Origin: Prunella strophiata
Taxonomy: Eukaryota; Chordata; Aves; Passeriformes; Prunellidae
Length of the DNA: 64,000 nt
NCBI GenBank assembly: GCA_036583965.1
Contig: JAZBQD010000034.1
Location: 10,852,040 to 10,916,039, forward strand
Reading direction: 5' to 3'
Shown: in pieces, positions 1-12,150 of the stretch
Position numbering within the stretch: the stretch's first letter is position 1
Layout of the letters: each line of letters opens with the position of its first letter
Made by a program: the position numbers and the translations under genes
Notes under the pieces: generated by a model
Seen by the model: only the letters and a program-made list of their open reading frames with translations
Databases searched by the model: none
What the model was told of the DNA's origin: nothing

Positions 1-344
1 GTGCCAAAAGTCTTCAAGCTCTGTGAGAACAGGTCACTCGAGAGCTCAAGGTGCTGGATGCACTGTGCTAGAGCCTGAGAGCAAATGTTTCCTTAAATAC
101 AGTCAAAAAAGGCTTAAACCAGCCCCAGTCCACAGAGCATGCCTTGCCCAGCAGCTGGTCCTTGCTGAATTGTGGACTGAGGGTGTGAAGAGCTCCAGCT
201 CTGCTGTCTGCTCTTGCACTGCACTTCTACATATGCATTGTGTATCCATGTGCCTTTTTATTTAACAGTACCTCTGGAGCCTTAACTCCAAATTTCCTGG
301 CTGCTGGATGATGCATATCCCTGTTTTCATCTTGAATTCACGCT

Positions 345-560
345 GGGACGGTGTCGTTCGCTTTTGAACGTATGGATGCTTTACAAAAGAGCGTTAAATG
401 TTCAGGGTAGTAATCTGATGTTCCAGCTAATATGTGACAAATATTTCCCAATAATGGCTTGGCAGCAGCAGGAGTGCAGTGGTGCTGCAGCAGGACGGCG
501 GATTGCTCCATTTCTCTGCAATTCAAACCATGTGTACTGGGGGAAGCCGAAATTTCTAAC
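345..560. other. Possible conserved non-coding element
   Basis: About seven CpG dinucleotides fall within roughly 70 bases (345-415), against a CpG-poor background, followed by an AT-containing block with little simple repetition. Retained CpGs in otherwise depleted sequence can mark functional constraint or unmethylated regulatory DNA. A short open frame crosses the block (about 24 codons, ending at a TAG near 406) but it has no convincing splice acceptor, so I do not call an exon. Conservation itself cannot be seen from one sequence; this is inference from composition. Confidence 0.25.
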
Positions 561-3500
561 CCTCTCCACCTCTGCAGACTCAGCAGCTCCAGAGGCTCTC
601 TTGCTTAGATTATTTATACAATTTAATTTTATTATTATTATTACTTTTTTAATATTTACCCTAATTTTATACCCAGGGATCAGCGTTCTCCAGCTTGTCC
701 TGGGAGGCTGGCGTGGCACTTCTTGTGATTTCCAGTGACTTGAAATATCTGCCTGATTTTTACTGGTGTAAATGTTGCCTTCAAGTGTCACTCGCTATCA
801 GCCTTCTCCCAGTGTTGTCTCCCCAGGTAATTAGCACAACAGAATTTCCCTAATTGCTGGAGATCAAGGGGGAGAAGGCTCTTCTGGCTTTGTAGTCCTG
901 ACAAATGGCAGATGTTTTCCAGGAGGCCAAATGGGATGCACCCAGCTCTGCTAATTCTAGCTCTTTGTTTTGTTCTCTGCTGTGATAGCAGCTCTGTTAT
1001 TGCATCTTCAGGATCTGGGCCTGTAGTGCCACATTTCTGGGTCCTTCAGGGTACTTCAATAGATACTGAAAAACATCAAATACAAGCAAGTATCAATTTT
1101 TTTTCTTAAATTAGCAGTGATCTCTGCTTTTCTGAGTTGCTTTGCTTCTGCTGACCTTAAACCTCTGAGGTATTCCTTACACTTACCCCAAGATACCCTT
1201 TTCTGCCTACTGAGGCCATGAAAACTCAGTATTTTTCTGTAATTTCTATGATATAGAGTGAGACAAAGAGCTTTACAAAATATTCAAGTTTTGAAATGGC
1301 TTGTGAATCCCCCTTTGCCTCAGTTTTCTGTAGCCTGCCAGTCACTTCACTTCAGCAGGGTTTGCTTTCTCCATCTGCCTTTGCCTGCAGGAGGCTGGGA
1401 CGTTTAAATTATGGATTAGTGTAAACAGGATTTTTTTTTTTGTACTAAACTTACAAATGCAATCAGAATTCTCTCCTGCACAGAAAAGGCTGTGCCAGGA
1501 TTTTAAAAAAATGAGCCAGGAGCCAAGTGTTAAAGCATCTAAATAACAAAGAACAACTGGCTGGGAAGGACTTCTGGCAAATGGTGCCATTTAAATGCAG
1601 GCACTTTCTTTCTGTTTCACGTGTTTCCAAATCTTACTCCTTCAAAAATCCAATCTGCAGACCTTAGCAACTTTTGCAAAAAATGCTCTTTGAGCACAGA
1701 AATGACTGCTGGCTACCTTCCATCAGCTCTTTCCTGGCGACCATTCCCCAGTCCCTTGTGGATATTTGTGGAAGGCCCCAGGGACATCTGGAGCTGTGTC
1801 TGCACACCACATGTGCAGGAGCTGCCAGCTCCTTCTCCAGGAGCTACCTGGGATGGGCACTGACACCCTCCATCATCTACTGCTGCAAAGCAGCTGTCAT
1901 GGAGTGATAGGTCCCCACCTCATCCTTGGGACCTCAAAGCTTTGGCTTCAGGATTCTTTGCTGATGGAAACCTTTAGGTCAGGGGTTGTTTTCTTGAGAG
2001 GTTGCAATAGATGGAAATAAATGGAGGAGAGGGAGTCTTGCTTGCTTTGGCATATCCTCCCAGCCATGTGAGTGCCAGTCAGCAACAGAGAAAGGAACCC
2101 AAAGTCCCCCTGGAAAGAGGAATGAGTTTCTGGTGGTCCTGTGGGTGGCTGTGTGCTCTGAGGGGCTTGCTGGAGTGGTGCAGCAGCCAAGTGTGTCATG
2201 GGAGTGTCAGGGGGGTTCTGCTCCCAATTTTGGCACTGTTCCACACCTCTGCTGAGGAGCTCGTGGTGGTGGTGGGAGCAGGAGGTGACAGTCAGGTGTG
2301 CAGCAAAGGGGAGGTTTGAGTCTGGGAATTTGGGGGCTGCTCTCAAACTGAGCTCCCCCTGAGTGCTGGCGTGTGAGGGAGGGCACGTCCTCTGTCCCAC
2401 ACCCACCCAACAGCAGCATCCCAGATCAGCTGCTGTGCCAGCCAGCAGTGACATTTAACGTCCTACTGAGGTGACTTTAAATGCTGGATGTGGTCAGGGC
2501 TTTCTGAGCAGGAAATAGCAGAGTGTCACTGTTACTCCCAGAGCTGACGGCGCCTCTGACACAGAGGCAGAGCACGAGCTAAAGGCAGTCTGGCCTCAAA
2601 ACCACTGTGGCAGGGAAAAGGGCTGGAGGCATCTTCCAGGGAGGCTGAGGCAGGATTTCTCCTGGTGGTGCTTGGTGCAGCCCCAGCATTTGAAAACCAA
2701 GGCCTGGAGCAGCCCCCAGCAACATTTGCCTTTAGACCACTTCAGCAAAAAATAATTAAAACTGGTGACATCAATAGGAGAAGGCTTTGAAAATTTATTT
2801 TTTCTAAGTCTGCCAAAGTTATTTTGAGTGTAATGAAAACTACAAAAATAAACCTGATGACCATGTCCTCTGCAAGAGGCTCTGTGTAACTTTATCTTTG
2901 TCTCGACATATGAAGTCATTTACCCAGGCACAGATATTTTGTGCTGCCAGCCCCTTCAGTGCTGCTTTTCCAGAGAGGAGTCTGTGGAGCAGGTTGGTTC
3001 AGTGCTCATGGACTGACTCACCTGGGAAGTTCCCATTAGTTTCCAGTTGTTTTCCTGCTCTTTCTGGTTCAAATGATGGATCAATGTCACCCAAGTGAGC
3101 AGTGACTTGGCTGTGCAGAGCTGATTATTGAAAATAGTCAGTACCATGGCATGGTGCCTGCTGTACCTCCATCCCTCCTCAGTAAGTCAGTAGTGCTGTC
3201 ACCTCCTGCCCACCCTGGGTGTAACAGGGTGGGAATGTGTCTCACCCCAGCAGGCCTTAGGTTGAATTTTTCAGTCATGCAGTGTTGATGGAAGCAGATT
3301 TTAGCACAGAAATTATTTTGGGACAGTGAGCTACCACTGATGTACCCCTGAAGCAAGAGCCATCTTACTTCTCTGGTACAAGAAGCTTCAGACTGACATT
3401 TCATGACTTGCATTGCACAAATACTCTCTGCACAGGAATCACCATCGCCTGTGCCTGTGGCTGGGGGTGTGTAGGTGGCAGCAACCAAAACCAAACTCGA

Positions 3501-4776
3501 GCAGAGGGGCTGTATAAAAGTTTTTAATCTGGTCTTGCTGCACTGGGTGGGTGCCACTCACTCACCAACAGGTACCATTAATTAACCTTCCCTCTGGCCA
3601 GCCCAGACAAAGGCTGGACAAATAGCCCCATCTGCCTCACCAGCTTCTTCCCTTGGCTTCCCAACTGAGAAATCCTAGACTATCTATAAAATTGGTGTCT
3701 CCTGATTTCCATGGCCAGAGACCCTTCTCTTCCCCAGTGCTGTTTGTTTGCTCCTTTTTGTTGCTCCAAGACATGGTCATTTGTTTGACTTTGCAGGCTG
3801 CAGGGGCAGTAGGTGTAGTGCCCTTTAGAGGATCCAAATATAACTCCATCACTCCTGACACTCCAGTAAAGCCTGGAGCAGCAAAGGGCTGAGTGGTACT
3901 TAGATGCCAGCTGGGGTCAAAACATGAGCAAGCCTATCAGGTTTTTGGGTGTATTTTTTGTTATTTTACTTTTTTTTGGTTGTTGTTATTTTATAGACTT
4001 CTGGGTCAGACAGTCCTCTTTCAGCACTTGTTAAATAGAGTTTTCTTGAAGGAAAGTGTTGTGAGCTCCAGCCCCTGAACAGTGGTGTCTTCACATTGCA
4101 AATTTGCTCTTGGTTTGACCACCAAGTTGTCATGGGAGGGAGGAAGGTGAGCTGGAGAGTGAAACCCATAGCTGGCTGTAGCTGAGAGTCCTAACAGGAT
4201 TTTAAGCAAGTAATTATGTTGCAACAGTTGCTCACTGAGGAGTGTGGCTTGCCTGGATTACAGAGGCCAGGGTGTGAATCCAAATACCAGCCACAAGCGT
4301 GGATCACTTACCCTTCCACTGCCACCCAAACCAACACAAGCCAAACACTGATTATACCAGCTGTGATCATACTTAACAGTCCAGGTTTTACTTCAGACAG
4401 AAAACAGAGAGATCAGGAAACTTTTGTCTGTTATTGTCTTTTATCCTTTATTGCAGTAGCTGTCTGTCTAGATCAGAAGTAAAATTACTTATCAAGTCTG
4501 ATACAGAGGGCTCCTGGATCTTGCTCCAGGGGAGGGTGCTGTGCCACCAGCAGGTTTGTCCCCACATGTGCTAAGGGAGAGGCAGTCCTGACACTGTGTG
4601 CTGGGATACTCCTGCACCTCGTTCTTCATGAAGGCAAGCTGGCTGTAGAAGATCACTGAATAGCTATTTTAAAAGCAGCCAGAGTGAAGAATTTGGCCAC
4701 AGGTTTGTCCATCCAGTGGTTGAGAGGAGTCTGGGAACAGCATTGCTGCAGTGGTGCCCCTGGGTGCCTTGGCCTA

Positions 4777-4800
4777 GGGGTGCTGGGTGGGGTGGCAGGG
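4777..4800 (+). other. G-quadruplex motif
   Basis: Four runs of at least three G are separated by loops of 4, 1 and 5 bases (GGGG-TGCT-GGG-T-GGGG-TGGCA-GGG). This satisfies the standard four-run quadruplex consensus on the plus strand. It lies in GC-richer sequence with no recognised promoter nearby, so any function is unknown. Confidence 0.7.
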
Positions 4801-6696
4801 ATGCACATGGTGGCTGTGCCTGGCTGGAGCTGGTGCTGGATGTGCAGGAACCATGGAATGAACTTCAGGTACCCCACTGTGAGTGACAGGTCCTCGTGGT
4901 GACACACTGCGAGGAGAAGCAGCATGAGGAGACAGATCTTTTTTGCATTGCACCTGTCCTACCATGATATACTAGACTGTAAAAAGGCTGGATTTCTTTC
5001 TGCTTTTCTAAATGAGACCCAGGAGGCAACAATTCTCATCACTTCCCAGCATGAGCCCAGGGTAATCCTAGCCAGCATCCAGCCTGGGGGAGCAATGGTC
5101 TCTGCAGGCTGTGCCTTCCCACCCAGCATGGACTGGTGGGTAGGAGCACTTGGGTTAATGCAGCTTCACAGGACACACTCATGTGGTTAATGACCTAATT
5201 AAGCCTCCACCTGTTCTTTGTTGTCACCATCAGTCTGTTTTATCATGTGGCAGCAGAGGCTGCTGGTGCCAGGATGCCCCTGAGCACGTGGCCTTGGCAG
5301 CCTGTGCAGCACAATGTTCTTCTTGGGTTTCATCCCTGTGGCAGATGGAGAGAGCTCATGGCCTTGTGTAGGAGTGAGGCACAGAGCTGCTGGAAATGCA
5401 GGAATGACAGATCCCCAGTGTCCCCCTGCCCCCAGCATGTGCTTGCTTGCTTTTTAAAATGTGACCATGTGGGGCAGGAAGGAGGAAAAGCTGCATGTGC
5501 AGGAGGAATTGAGTGTAGCCAGAGGACTGACAGAAGAGGGCTATGGAGAGCCCATCACTGCCTTGGATGCTGATTTGGTGGCAGGAATTCACTTTTTTCC
5601 TACAAATTTGAGCTGGGGATGTGTTTGTGAAAGACCTCCCATTCATCCTGTACACCACACAGGATCTTGGTTGGGGTAGGGATGTGGGGCAGTGTTGGCT
5701 GCAGTGGAAGATGTTGTTCATGTTTCTAGCTCACTTTTAAATTGGGTCCATTTATGTAATTACATATTGAAGGCATTAAAAGAACTTGGCTTCTGCTGAA
5801 TGGGGGCTGCCCTTGATGGTTTATTTTTTCACAATGATTGCAATCATGGCAAGACATGAAGGCCAAGAAAAGCCAGTCTTTACCTGAGGCTGGTTTTATG
5901 ACACAAATTACTTTTTAACCCACTTGAGCAACCCTGTGGCAAGAACCACTGACTTCAGGACTTTGTTCACCTGAAGGTTCCCTTCAGTGCAAGTTTGCTG
6001 GGACATTTTTGTCAAGACAGCTCCAGCCCATGTGTGATTTTTCCTGTACATTGCAAGAAATCCCATGTTTCTCCCTTTGTTTCTGGCTCTCAGTAGCACA
6101 ACTGTGGATGTTGGCTGTACAAGCAGCAGAGAGAGGCCATGTGCCCCTGGGTGGACCTCTTAATTCTGTGCACCACATGAAAATGTTGCCCCTCATGTCC
6201 CAGGCCCTTGGTGGCTTCCCAGCAAGGGGGACATGGTGGAGAGAGAAATATTCACAAAGAAAAATTAAATAGGTTTGATGATGTTCCTGACCATCTGTGT
6301 GTTTGTTGTCAGACTTCTAAAAAAATACTGGTAGAGATGAGTTCTGTCAGTGCAGTACATCTGGAAATGTTTCTTTCTAGGCTTGAGTTTGTCTGGGTTT
6401 TCTCCCCATTTTGTGCTGTCTCTGGGCTGTCCCCATTTGTGCTGTTCCATCCCACTCAGTGCAGGAGGATTGAGCAGGTTTGTGCTGCTTCACTGCTCAG
6501 ACACATCGAAGAACTTGGAGGAGATGTCAAACAGATTTTTCTTTTTCTTTTTTTTCTTTTCCCCCAGCAGATCTGTCTGGAGGATGAGAACAGTTGGTAT
6601 TGATATGATCTGCTTCATATTTTGGGAAGTCTTGGCAGTAACTACTACCAAATAATGATGCTTCTGGGGCCCTATTGTGCAAACATTTAAATATGT

Positions 6697-6990
6697 TCAA
6701 CCGTGTTGCGCAGAAGCCCTGTCAAGAGACTGACACGCCATCCCAGAGGGACTAGAGGGCATGGCTGATGGCAAAAATGGGCCTTGATAGGGAATTGGGA
6801 ATGTATGTTCCCATTTCTTAAAAGAAATCCTGGCTTTTTGGCCACTGACAGCTGCTGGTGGCTTGCCTGAAGGCTGCTGGTTATTTATTGGAGGTGGATT
6901 AGATGGGAAGCTCGCTGGTGCTGGAGGATTGGGTGCTGCTGGTGTGGGCAATGCTGCAATCTGTGCCACGGGTGCAGGGACTCCTTGTGT
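6697..6990 (-). other. Proline-rich open frame, unassigned
   Basis: The minus strand is open for about 97 codons between a TGA at 6991-6993 and a stop near 6694-6696. The upstream half is strikingly rich in Pro and Ala, with Asn and Ser (pattern like APNPPAPASFPSNPPP). The downstream half is mixed, containing a short basic/aromatic piece (FKKWEH). There is no ATG at the head, only an in-frame GTG, so if real it would be an internal exon or a fragment. Proline-rich linkers occur in many nuclear proteins and also between the matrix and capsid parts of retroviral Gag, so a decayed endogenous retroviral fragment is possible. No Gag landmark such as a late-domain PPxY motif or a zinc knuckle is visible. 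Chance openness remains the simplest reading. Confidence 0.15.
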
Positions 6991-6993
6991 TCA

Positions 6994-7895
6994 TTTCATT
7001 CTTTCAATTTTTCTCCTAAACTTTGCATCCTAAACCACAGCTCGTCCACCTCACTACTGGGGTGATCACTGCATGTGGGTCTGCCCCATCCCTCATCTGG
7101 GCAAGGCATGTTGAAGGAAGGCAGTGATGCCCTGAACCTGGCCAGAAAGTGCACATGCTTTTCTTTTCTGCTGCATTTTCTCTTTTTCTGTTTGATTTTT
7201 TGAATCTATCCATTCTGTAGATCAGGACTGTGTATAAGTGGGGTTTTTTTAATTCCAAAGATACGGTTAAATTCCCCAAGAAGTGCTGTTCAACTCCACT
7301 TGGAAGCTTATGCAGACCAGTTGACTTTAAGGATAAAAGCAGTGTATTTGAGCTCCTCGAGGGTTGCTTTAATGTCAATTAAGGCAGACTTCAAGGAGCT
7401 CTGCTTCATTTTCAGAGTGACAAGGTTCCCAGTCTTTAACCATTTCTCCACCCAGATGTGAGGTCAGAGTGCATCAGTGCCAGGCCAGGGGAGCTGTGCT
7501 GGGGATGATCAGACACACGAGCTCTGCTCTGTGTGCAGCAGCACAGCCACCCCCTGCTCTGCTTCCCTTTGCTTCTGGTGGCACAAAGACACATTCAGGC
7601 CCTTTGATAAAAGCCAGGCTTGGCTGCTTTTACAAACACAAACAAAACAAACCAGAAAAACAGCAGAGGAGAGGGGGCTGGGTTTTGTTAAAGTGAGGAC
7701 TTGGGATTTAGCAAGAAAAGAAAACCCAAACCTCCACTTCTTTCTGAATTAATAAGGGAGTCTGAAGTTGTACCCTCCTCCATCTCTCCTACCCTGTCAG
7801 GTCAGTGGACATTTCCAGAGCCCTCCCTGGGAACATTTCTTCCTCTTCAGCCCCATGGTGGTGTTTATAAGGAAGAAGGAGTTTTATAGAAATAC
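6994..7895. other. Non-coding stretch, nothing recognised
   Basis: Mixed-composition sequence between the proline-rich frame and the TC/TA repeat. Short overlapping frames are present on both strands but none has a recognisable domain. No repeat family was identified. Confidence 0.55.
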
Positions 7896-7968
7896 ATCTC
7901 TCTCCTTCTATCTCTATCTCTGTCATCTCTATCTCTATCTCTGTCTGTCTCTCTCTCTATATATATAT
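7896..7968. repeat. TCTATC/TC microsatellite passing into (TA)n
   Basis: A compound simple repeat: pyrimidine-rich units close to CTCTAT and CTCTGT, then CT dinucleotides, ending in about six TA units at 7957-7968. The mixed units suggest replication slippage followed by base substitutions. It is followed by an AT-rich segment (to about 8000). Confidence 0.9.
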
Positions 7969-8620
7969 CCCTTCCCATATAGAATCCCATAAATATTTAT
8001 ATTTAATGCTTGTTAAGTGGCAAAGCAAAACACAGTGAAAACCAGCAAGTGACAAACACATTCCTTCTCCTTGGTAACTAAATGCCCACCCTCTCCTAGT
8101 GGGGTTTATTCTGGGACTTTGCTGATTGCAGGTTTTAGCTCCTCTTTGCTCCAGACTGGCCCTGACTGCCAGCTCAGAGCTAAAGCTCATCCCCAGGGGG
8201 TTCCACTGGTGGGAATGGGTGAAATTAGGTGGCTTCATCCTGGTTTGGTTCAAAATGGTAATTATGTGTTGCTTGAACCCAACCATTTGTTGAACTGTTT
8301 TGCTTTTAAATTTATTTTTTACCTCATTTTGGAAGTTTTTCTTGCTGTAGTTGGGGGGTTCCTTAAAGCTGTTCCACTGCTGTGTGTCTGTATTCCATTA
8401 CTACCTTGAATTCCAGCCCCTGTACAGAGTGAATTCACTGCTGGCAGGAATTCCTCTGTGCAGAACTGGTGATGTCAAACCTTGCACTGATGCCCTGAGG
8501 AGATTGGCCTTTGCCACCAAATGCTGAAAATGTTTCCTTTTTCCTGGGTATAAAACTGTGCAGTGAAGGCAGAGGGAACACACACACAGAAATTGTGTCA
8601 CTTAAGATGTGACAGCTCAT

Positions 8621-8813
8621 CTGAGAGGTGCTGAGGCCCTGGCACAGGTTGTCCAGAGCAGCTGTGGCTGCCCCATCCCTGGCAGTGTCCATGGCCAGGC
8701 TGGATGGGGCTTGGAGCAGCCTGGGACAGTGGAAGGTGTCCCTGCCCACAGCTGAGATTTGGAGCAAGATGAGTTTAGGCTCCCTTCCAACCCAAACCAT
8801 TCTGTGATTCTAC
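8621..8813 (+). mobile_element. CR1 LINE, 3' end fragment
   Basis: This is the 3' terminal part of a CR1 retrotransposon in plus orientation. Recognised blocks in order are: 'GAGGTGCTGAGGCCCTGG', 'CAGGTTGTCCAGAGCAGCTG', 'CCCCATCCCTGGCAGTGTCC', 'AGGCTGGATGGGGCTTGGAG', 'GGTGTCCCTGCCCA', then 'CCCTTCCAACCC' and the terminal ATTCTGTGATTC. Sequence upstream of about 8620 does not resemble CR1, so the copy is 5'-truncated, as is usual for target-primed reverse transcription. No reverse transcriptase coding sequence is retained. It differs from the remembered family pattern at scattered positions, so it is not a recent insertion. Recognition is from family knowledge; subfamily not assigned. Confidence 0.93.
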
Positions 8814-11300
8814 AGACACTCTTCTTCGCTGGGTTCCCTCAGGGAGCTTCATGGCACTGCAGCCTCCAGAGGCTGAAACCACAACAATGAACCTGTATTG
8901 GCTGATCCTACCCTCAGTCACAGCCCCTCTGCCCCCAGCAATGACACCAAAACTGGCCTCTGCCTCGTGCTGAGGAGCCAGGAAGGATATCAGGAACATC
9001 CCTCCCTGCTCTGAATATCCATGGGGAGGGGAACAGAAGAGGCAGTAGGGCTGGTCCCCTCTTCTTGCCAAGGGGAGCATTGCTTGGCTCATGCTCTCTG
9101 TCTGTACAGACCCAGCCTGGGAAGGATCAGAGCTGCCAGGTGCCCTTGCAGGTAACTGGGCACAGCTGCTGCTCCTGCTGCACCACTCAGCACAGCTGGG
9201 TCTGTGGGGGCTCCTCCCTCCCACACAGCCTGGGGCAGGGCTGCTCTGAGCTTCTTCCCTCAGCCCTGTGGCTGCCTTGGCAGCATGCACAGGGGCTCCA
9301 GGCTGGGGGATGCAGCTCTGTGCTCTCTGTGGCTGAGGTGAGTCTTGTGCCCTTCACTCTTTCTCAGTTCTCTGCAAGGCGCAGCAAGGAGACAGTCTGG
9401 AAGTGTGTTTATTCTGTGTGAGCTGGGGATTGCTGGTCAGCCTGGCAATGGGAGCTTGAAAACATCAGAATCCCCTTGCCTTTTGAACTGCAGGGCAGGG
9501 ATTAAGGTGCACTGGAGTGAGGCAGACAAGCAGAGGTGTGTGTACATTTATGCACATGCTTGTGTCAGGTCAGCCTGGGTGCCCTCTTGAGAAGTCCTTT
9601 ATGATTTTGTTGTTGGAGATGTGGGGCTGTAGCAGAACTCTCTGTGCAGTCTTTGTTGTAGGAGGTGATCTAATGCTCCAGAGGGGCTTTTGCTCTGACC
9701 AGGGGCACAGGTGTGTAATTTTGAAGTTGGTTTTAACTCATCTTCCCTGGAACTGGATGTCTGCTTGACCATGCTGTGACTGGTGAATGTGGGAAATGTG
9801 CACCTTAAGGAGAAATCCTGTGTAGAAGGGTGAAGTGGCTCAGTTTCAAGATGTTAAATCACAGGATGCTTCTGAGGAATACTCACCTTTCTGGCTGTTA
9901 TTTTGAGTGCTTTTCTTGCATAAAGTACTGCTTTTACACACAGGCTGTGCAGCTGTCCCAGGGCAGTCGAGGTGTGGTGGGGAGCAGGGGCTGAGCCTGG
10001 TTGCTGGCCCTGGTGAGACACCAGCATGGGCTTTGTGAGAATGGCAGGTGACACACTGGGATGTAATCCCAAAAAGGGGACTCCTGGAGATGAAAATATT
10101 CATCAGGCTGTGGGGGGCAAGGTTAGTAATGACACTAATTGGCTTTTCTCTGTAGGAGTCTTTCCAGCTCAGTTCTGTGACTGCACTATTGTCTTTAGTG
10201 CTTTTTTCCCTGTGATGTTTGTTTTTTTTAATTTTTGTGGAACACCTCTGTTGGAGGAGGGTGGAGGCTGCCCTTTATGGATGAAGGAAGCATTTTCTTG
10301 GGTAGGTGTTACAGAATGCAAAAGGAGAAGAACCCCAAGATTCCTCCAAGCAAGCCCTGATTTGAAGAGAGATCTCACTCTGTTCTGGGCAGTGACTGCT
10401 GATGGCTCTGCTGCTCAGCCACGCTGAGAAGCACGAGCTGGTGGCTCTTGGTGGAGCTGGGGGATGCTGAGGTTGCTGCTGATGGGCCCCAGCTTTTGTG
10501 GGGTTGGTGCCAAATTCTGCTTTTAGATCTCAGTGCTTGGTAGAATTTAGCAATAGCCTGGCCTAATGTGAAATGGGGCCCTGGGTTGGAGCCATTCATC
10601 TCTGCTGCTTGGGGCTGTGCCCTTGCCAAGGGGCCACCAACAGCCTGAGGAGAGGAGGCAGCTGAGATACAACCTTCAGCTGGGGGGTGGAGAAGAATCC
10701 CTCTCATCAAGGCCACTGACTGAGACTGTTTTCTCTCTTAGGACATCCCTGATAGCACCTGGGATGCTGAATAATAAAGTCTGTTACAGGCAATTTGTCC
10801 TTATCTGATAGCCTGGAGTGAGAAAGCTGGAAGGAGGAAGATGAAGGGACAGAGGCTTAGCCCAGGACCAGAGGGTTTGATTTCCCTCTCTCAACTGCCA
10901 GCATTTTGATGGGGAGCCAGGAATGCTGTGGGCTGTGAAATGTTTTTGTTTCACTTCATCGGGGCTGTCATTTCCAGAGAGGGGAAATGGGAGTTCTGTG
11001 TTTGGAGCACCTCTGTAGCAGGGGAAGGATCCTGCCTGGCAGTTTTAAGAGCTAAACTTTACTTGATGTTTGAGGAGGTTGTTACTGTTGTTTTTTGGTT
11101 TGGCTTTGTTTTCCTTCTTAAAAAGTATTTTTTAAGCAACACTGAATTGCTGTTTAGAGTCTAAGTGGTATAAAATGGGGCTGAGCTGAAGCTTTCCAGT
11201 GCCAAGCATCACACACAGCTCTGATCAGCTGGACAGCTGCAGCCACAACTTGGTCCTCTCAGCTCAGCCAGGTGAAAACACATCAGTGATTAACATGAAC
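8814..11300. other. Non-coding stretch, no gene recognised
   Basis: GC-moderate sequence (about 8.9-10.7 kb is rich in CTGGG/CAGCC words) followed by more AT-rich DNA. Overlapping frames on both strands between about 8775 and 9590 are long because stop codons are diluted in GC-richer sequence. They carry no domain that I recognise. No transposon end or RNA gene is visible. Confidence 0.55.
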
Positions 11301-11319
11301 CCCTCTCTGCATTTTTCTT

Positions 11320-11650
11320 AGGGACCCGCCTAGAATATCAACATCACTAATGTGTTATCATTTAAGTCTCTAATTTCTGTTCACATGCAACTCTTCAGTT
11401 CTCATCTGTGAATAATTCATCTGAAATTCAGAATAGCAAACTGACTTTATTTGTTTGCAGATATTCTTGGAGGATTCCTCCTTGGTTTACTTGTCTTCCT
11501 TACCAGTTTATATATCTTGACATGTCATTTCCTTCGTGGTCTTCTCCTCCTCCCAAAATGATTTGCATATGAATAATTAAAAACAAAAGGAAGCAAATCC
11601 CCATCATAAATGTCTTTCACATTGGGCTAGACACGATTTTTGGGGAAAGA
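11320..11650. other. AT-rich island with POU octamer, possible enhancer-like element
   Basis: Non-repetitive AT-rich sequence contains a perfect octamer ATTTGCAT at 11561-11568, directly followed by ATGAATAATTAA. POU-domain proteins bind the octamer, and homeodomain proteins bind TAAT cores, so the combination is typical of developmental enhancers. Several other TAAT/ATTA cores and an isolated CpG or two lie in the same 330 bases. That the block is conserved is my inference from its texture. It overlaps the possible exon at 11461-11561; both readings cannot be tested here. Confidence 0.3.
11461..11561 (+). CDS. Possible terminal exon with a transmembrane-like segment (weak)
   Basis: A good splice-acceptor context (CTTTATTTGTTTGCAG ending at 11460) is followed by a frame of 32 codons (11463-11558) closed by TGA at 11559-11561. 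The peptide is dominated by Leu, Ile, Phe and Gly (begins ILGGFLLGLLVFLTSLYI, ends RGLLLLPK), which is what a single membrane-spanning segment plus a very short tail would look like. I do not recognise the protein, no upstream partner exon was found, and CTT/CTC-rich DNA easily encodes leucine-rich peptides by chance. The alternative is that this is part of the AT-rich regulatory island around it. Confidence 0.15.
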
Positions 11651-12119
11651 TGACTGCTGTAGCCTGTAATTGAAACATCACAAACCACATACCTGTGCAT
11701 GAAAGGGAACCTGCTCCTCTCAGCCCCTGCCTTGCTTCCATCTCATCCTCTCTTGCTCAGTGCTCTGCTGCCCTTCCTTGAATCCTCTCTCAAAAGAGCA
11801 GGAGGGAGCCATAATGATTAAATTAGACAGGAATACATATTTTTGCAGCAGGTTACTTGAGGACATTAATTTAGTCATCAAGCCCATCCTCCTCCTACAA
11901 CCTTCAGTGCAGCCCCTGCTTGCTGAACCCTTACCCTACACTGCTAAATGAATCCCTGGTCTCTCTCAACTCTAAAAGACAGTTGTCATTTTAAGGTAGC
12001 TCTTAAAGGGAATGTAACTTAAAGTCCTTGGGTTGCAGTCAGTCCCAGGTCTAGTTTTTGTTTAGTATTATTTTGGTTAATGTTAACAGATTTCTTTTTT
12101 CTTTATTATGAATGAAAGG

Positions 12120-12150
12120 TTTTTATTAGGACATAGAGATTTTTATTAGG
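12120..12150. repeat. Short direct repeat, period 20
   Basis: Two copies of TTTTTATTAGG start exactly 20 bases apart (12120 and 12140) with a dissimilar spacer. It looks like a small local duplication in AT-rich sequence; no function implied. Confidence 0.8.

Larger units (their letters stand above)
1..6690. other. Non-coding stretch, no gene recognised
   Basis: Mixed vertebrate-type sequence with many short open frames on both strands, none with a recognisable domain, a consistent exon structure or coding-like composition. It contains a CpG-bearing island near 345-560 and a G-quadruplex motif at 4777-4800, both listed separately. The rest alternates between GC-moderate stretches rich in TGCTGG/CAGCC words and AT-rich stretches. 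I see no promoter-like CpG island and no RNA gene. It is best read as intronic or intergenic DNA; which of the two cannot be decided here. Confidence 0.6.

Noticed and set aside
3143..3155. Near-palindrome ACCATGGCATGGT
   Set aside because: Arms of six bases around a single centre base are expected by chance at this length.
8401..8620. Extension of the CR1 copy to the left
   Set aside because: Sequence left of about 8620 does not follow the CR1 block order that I know.
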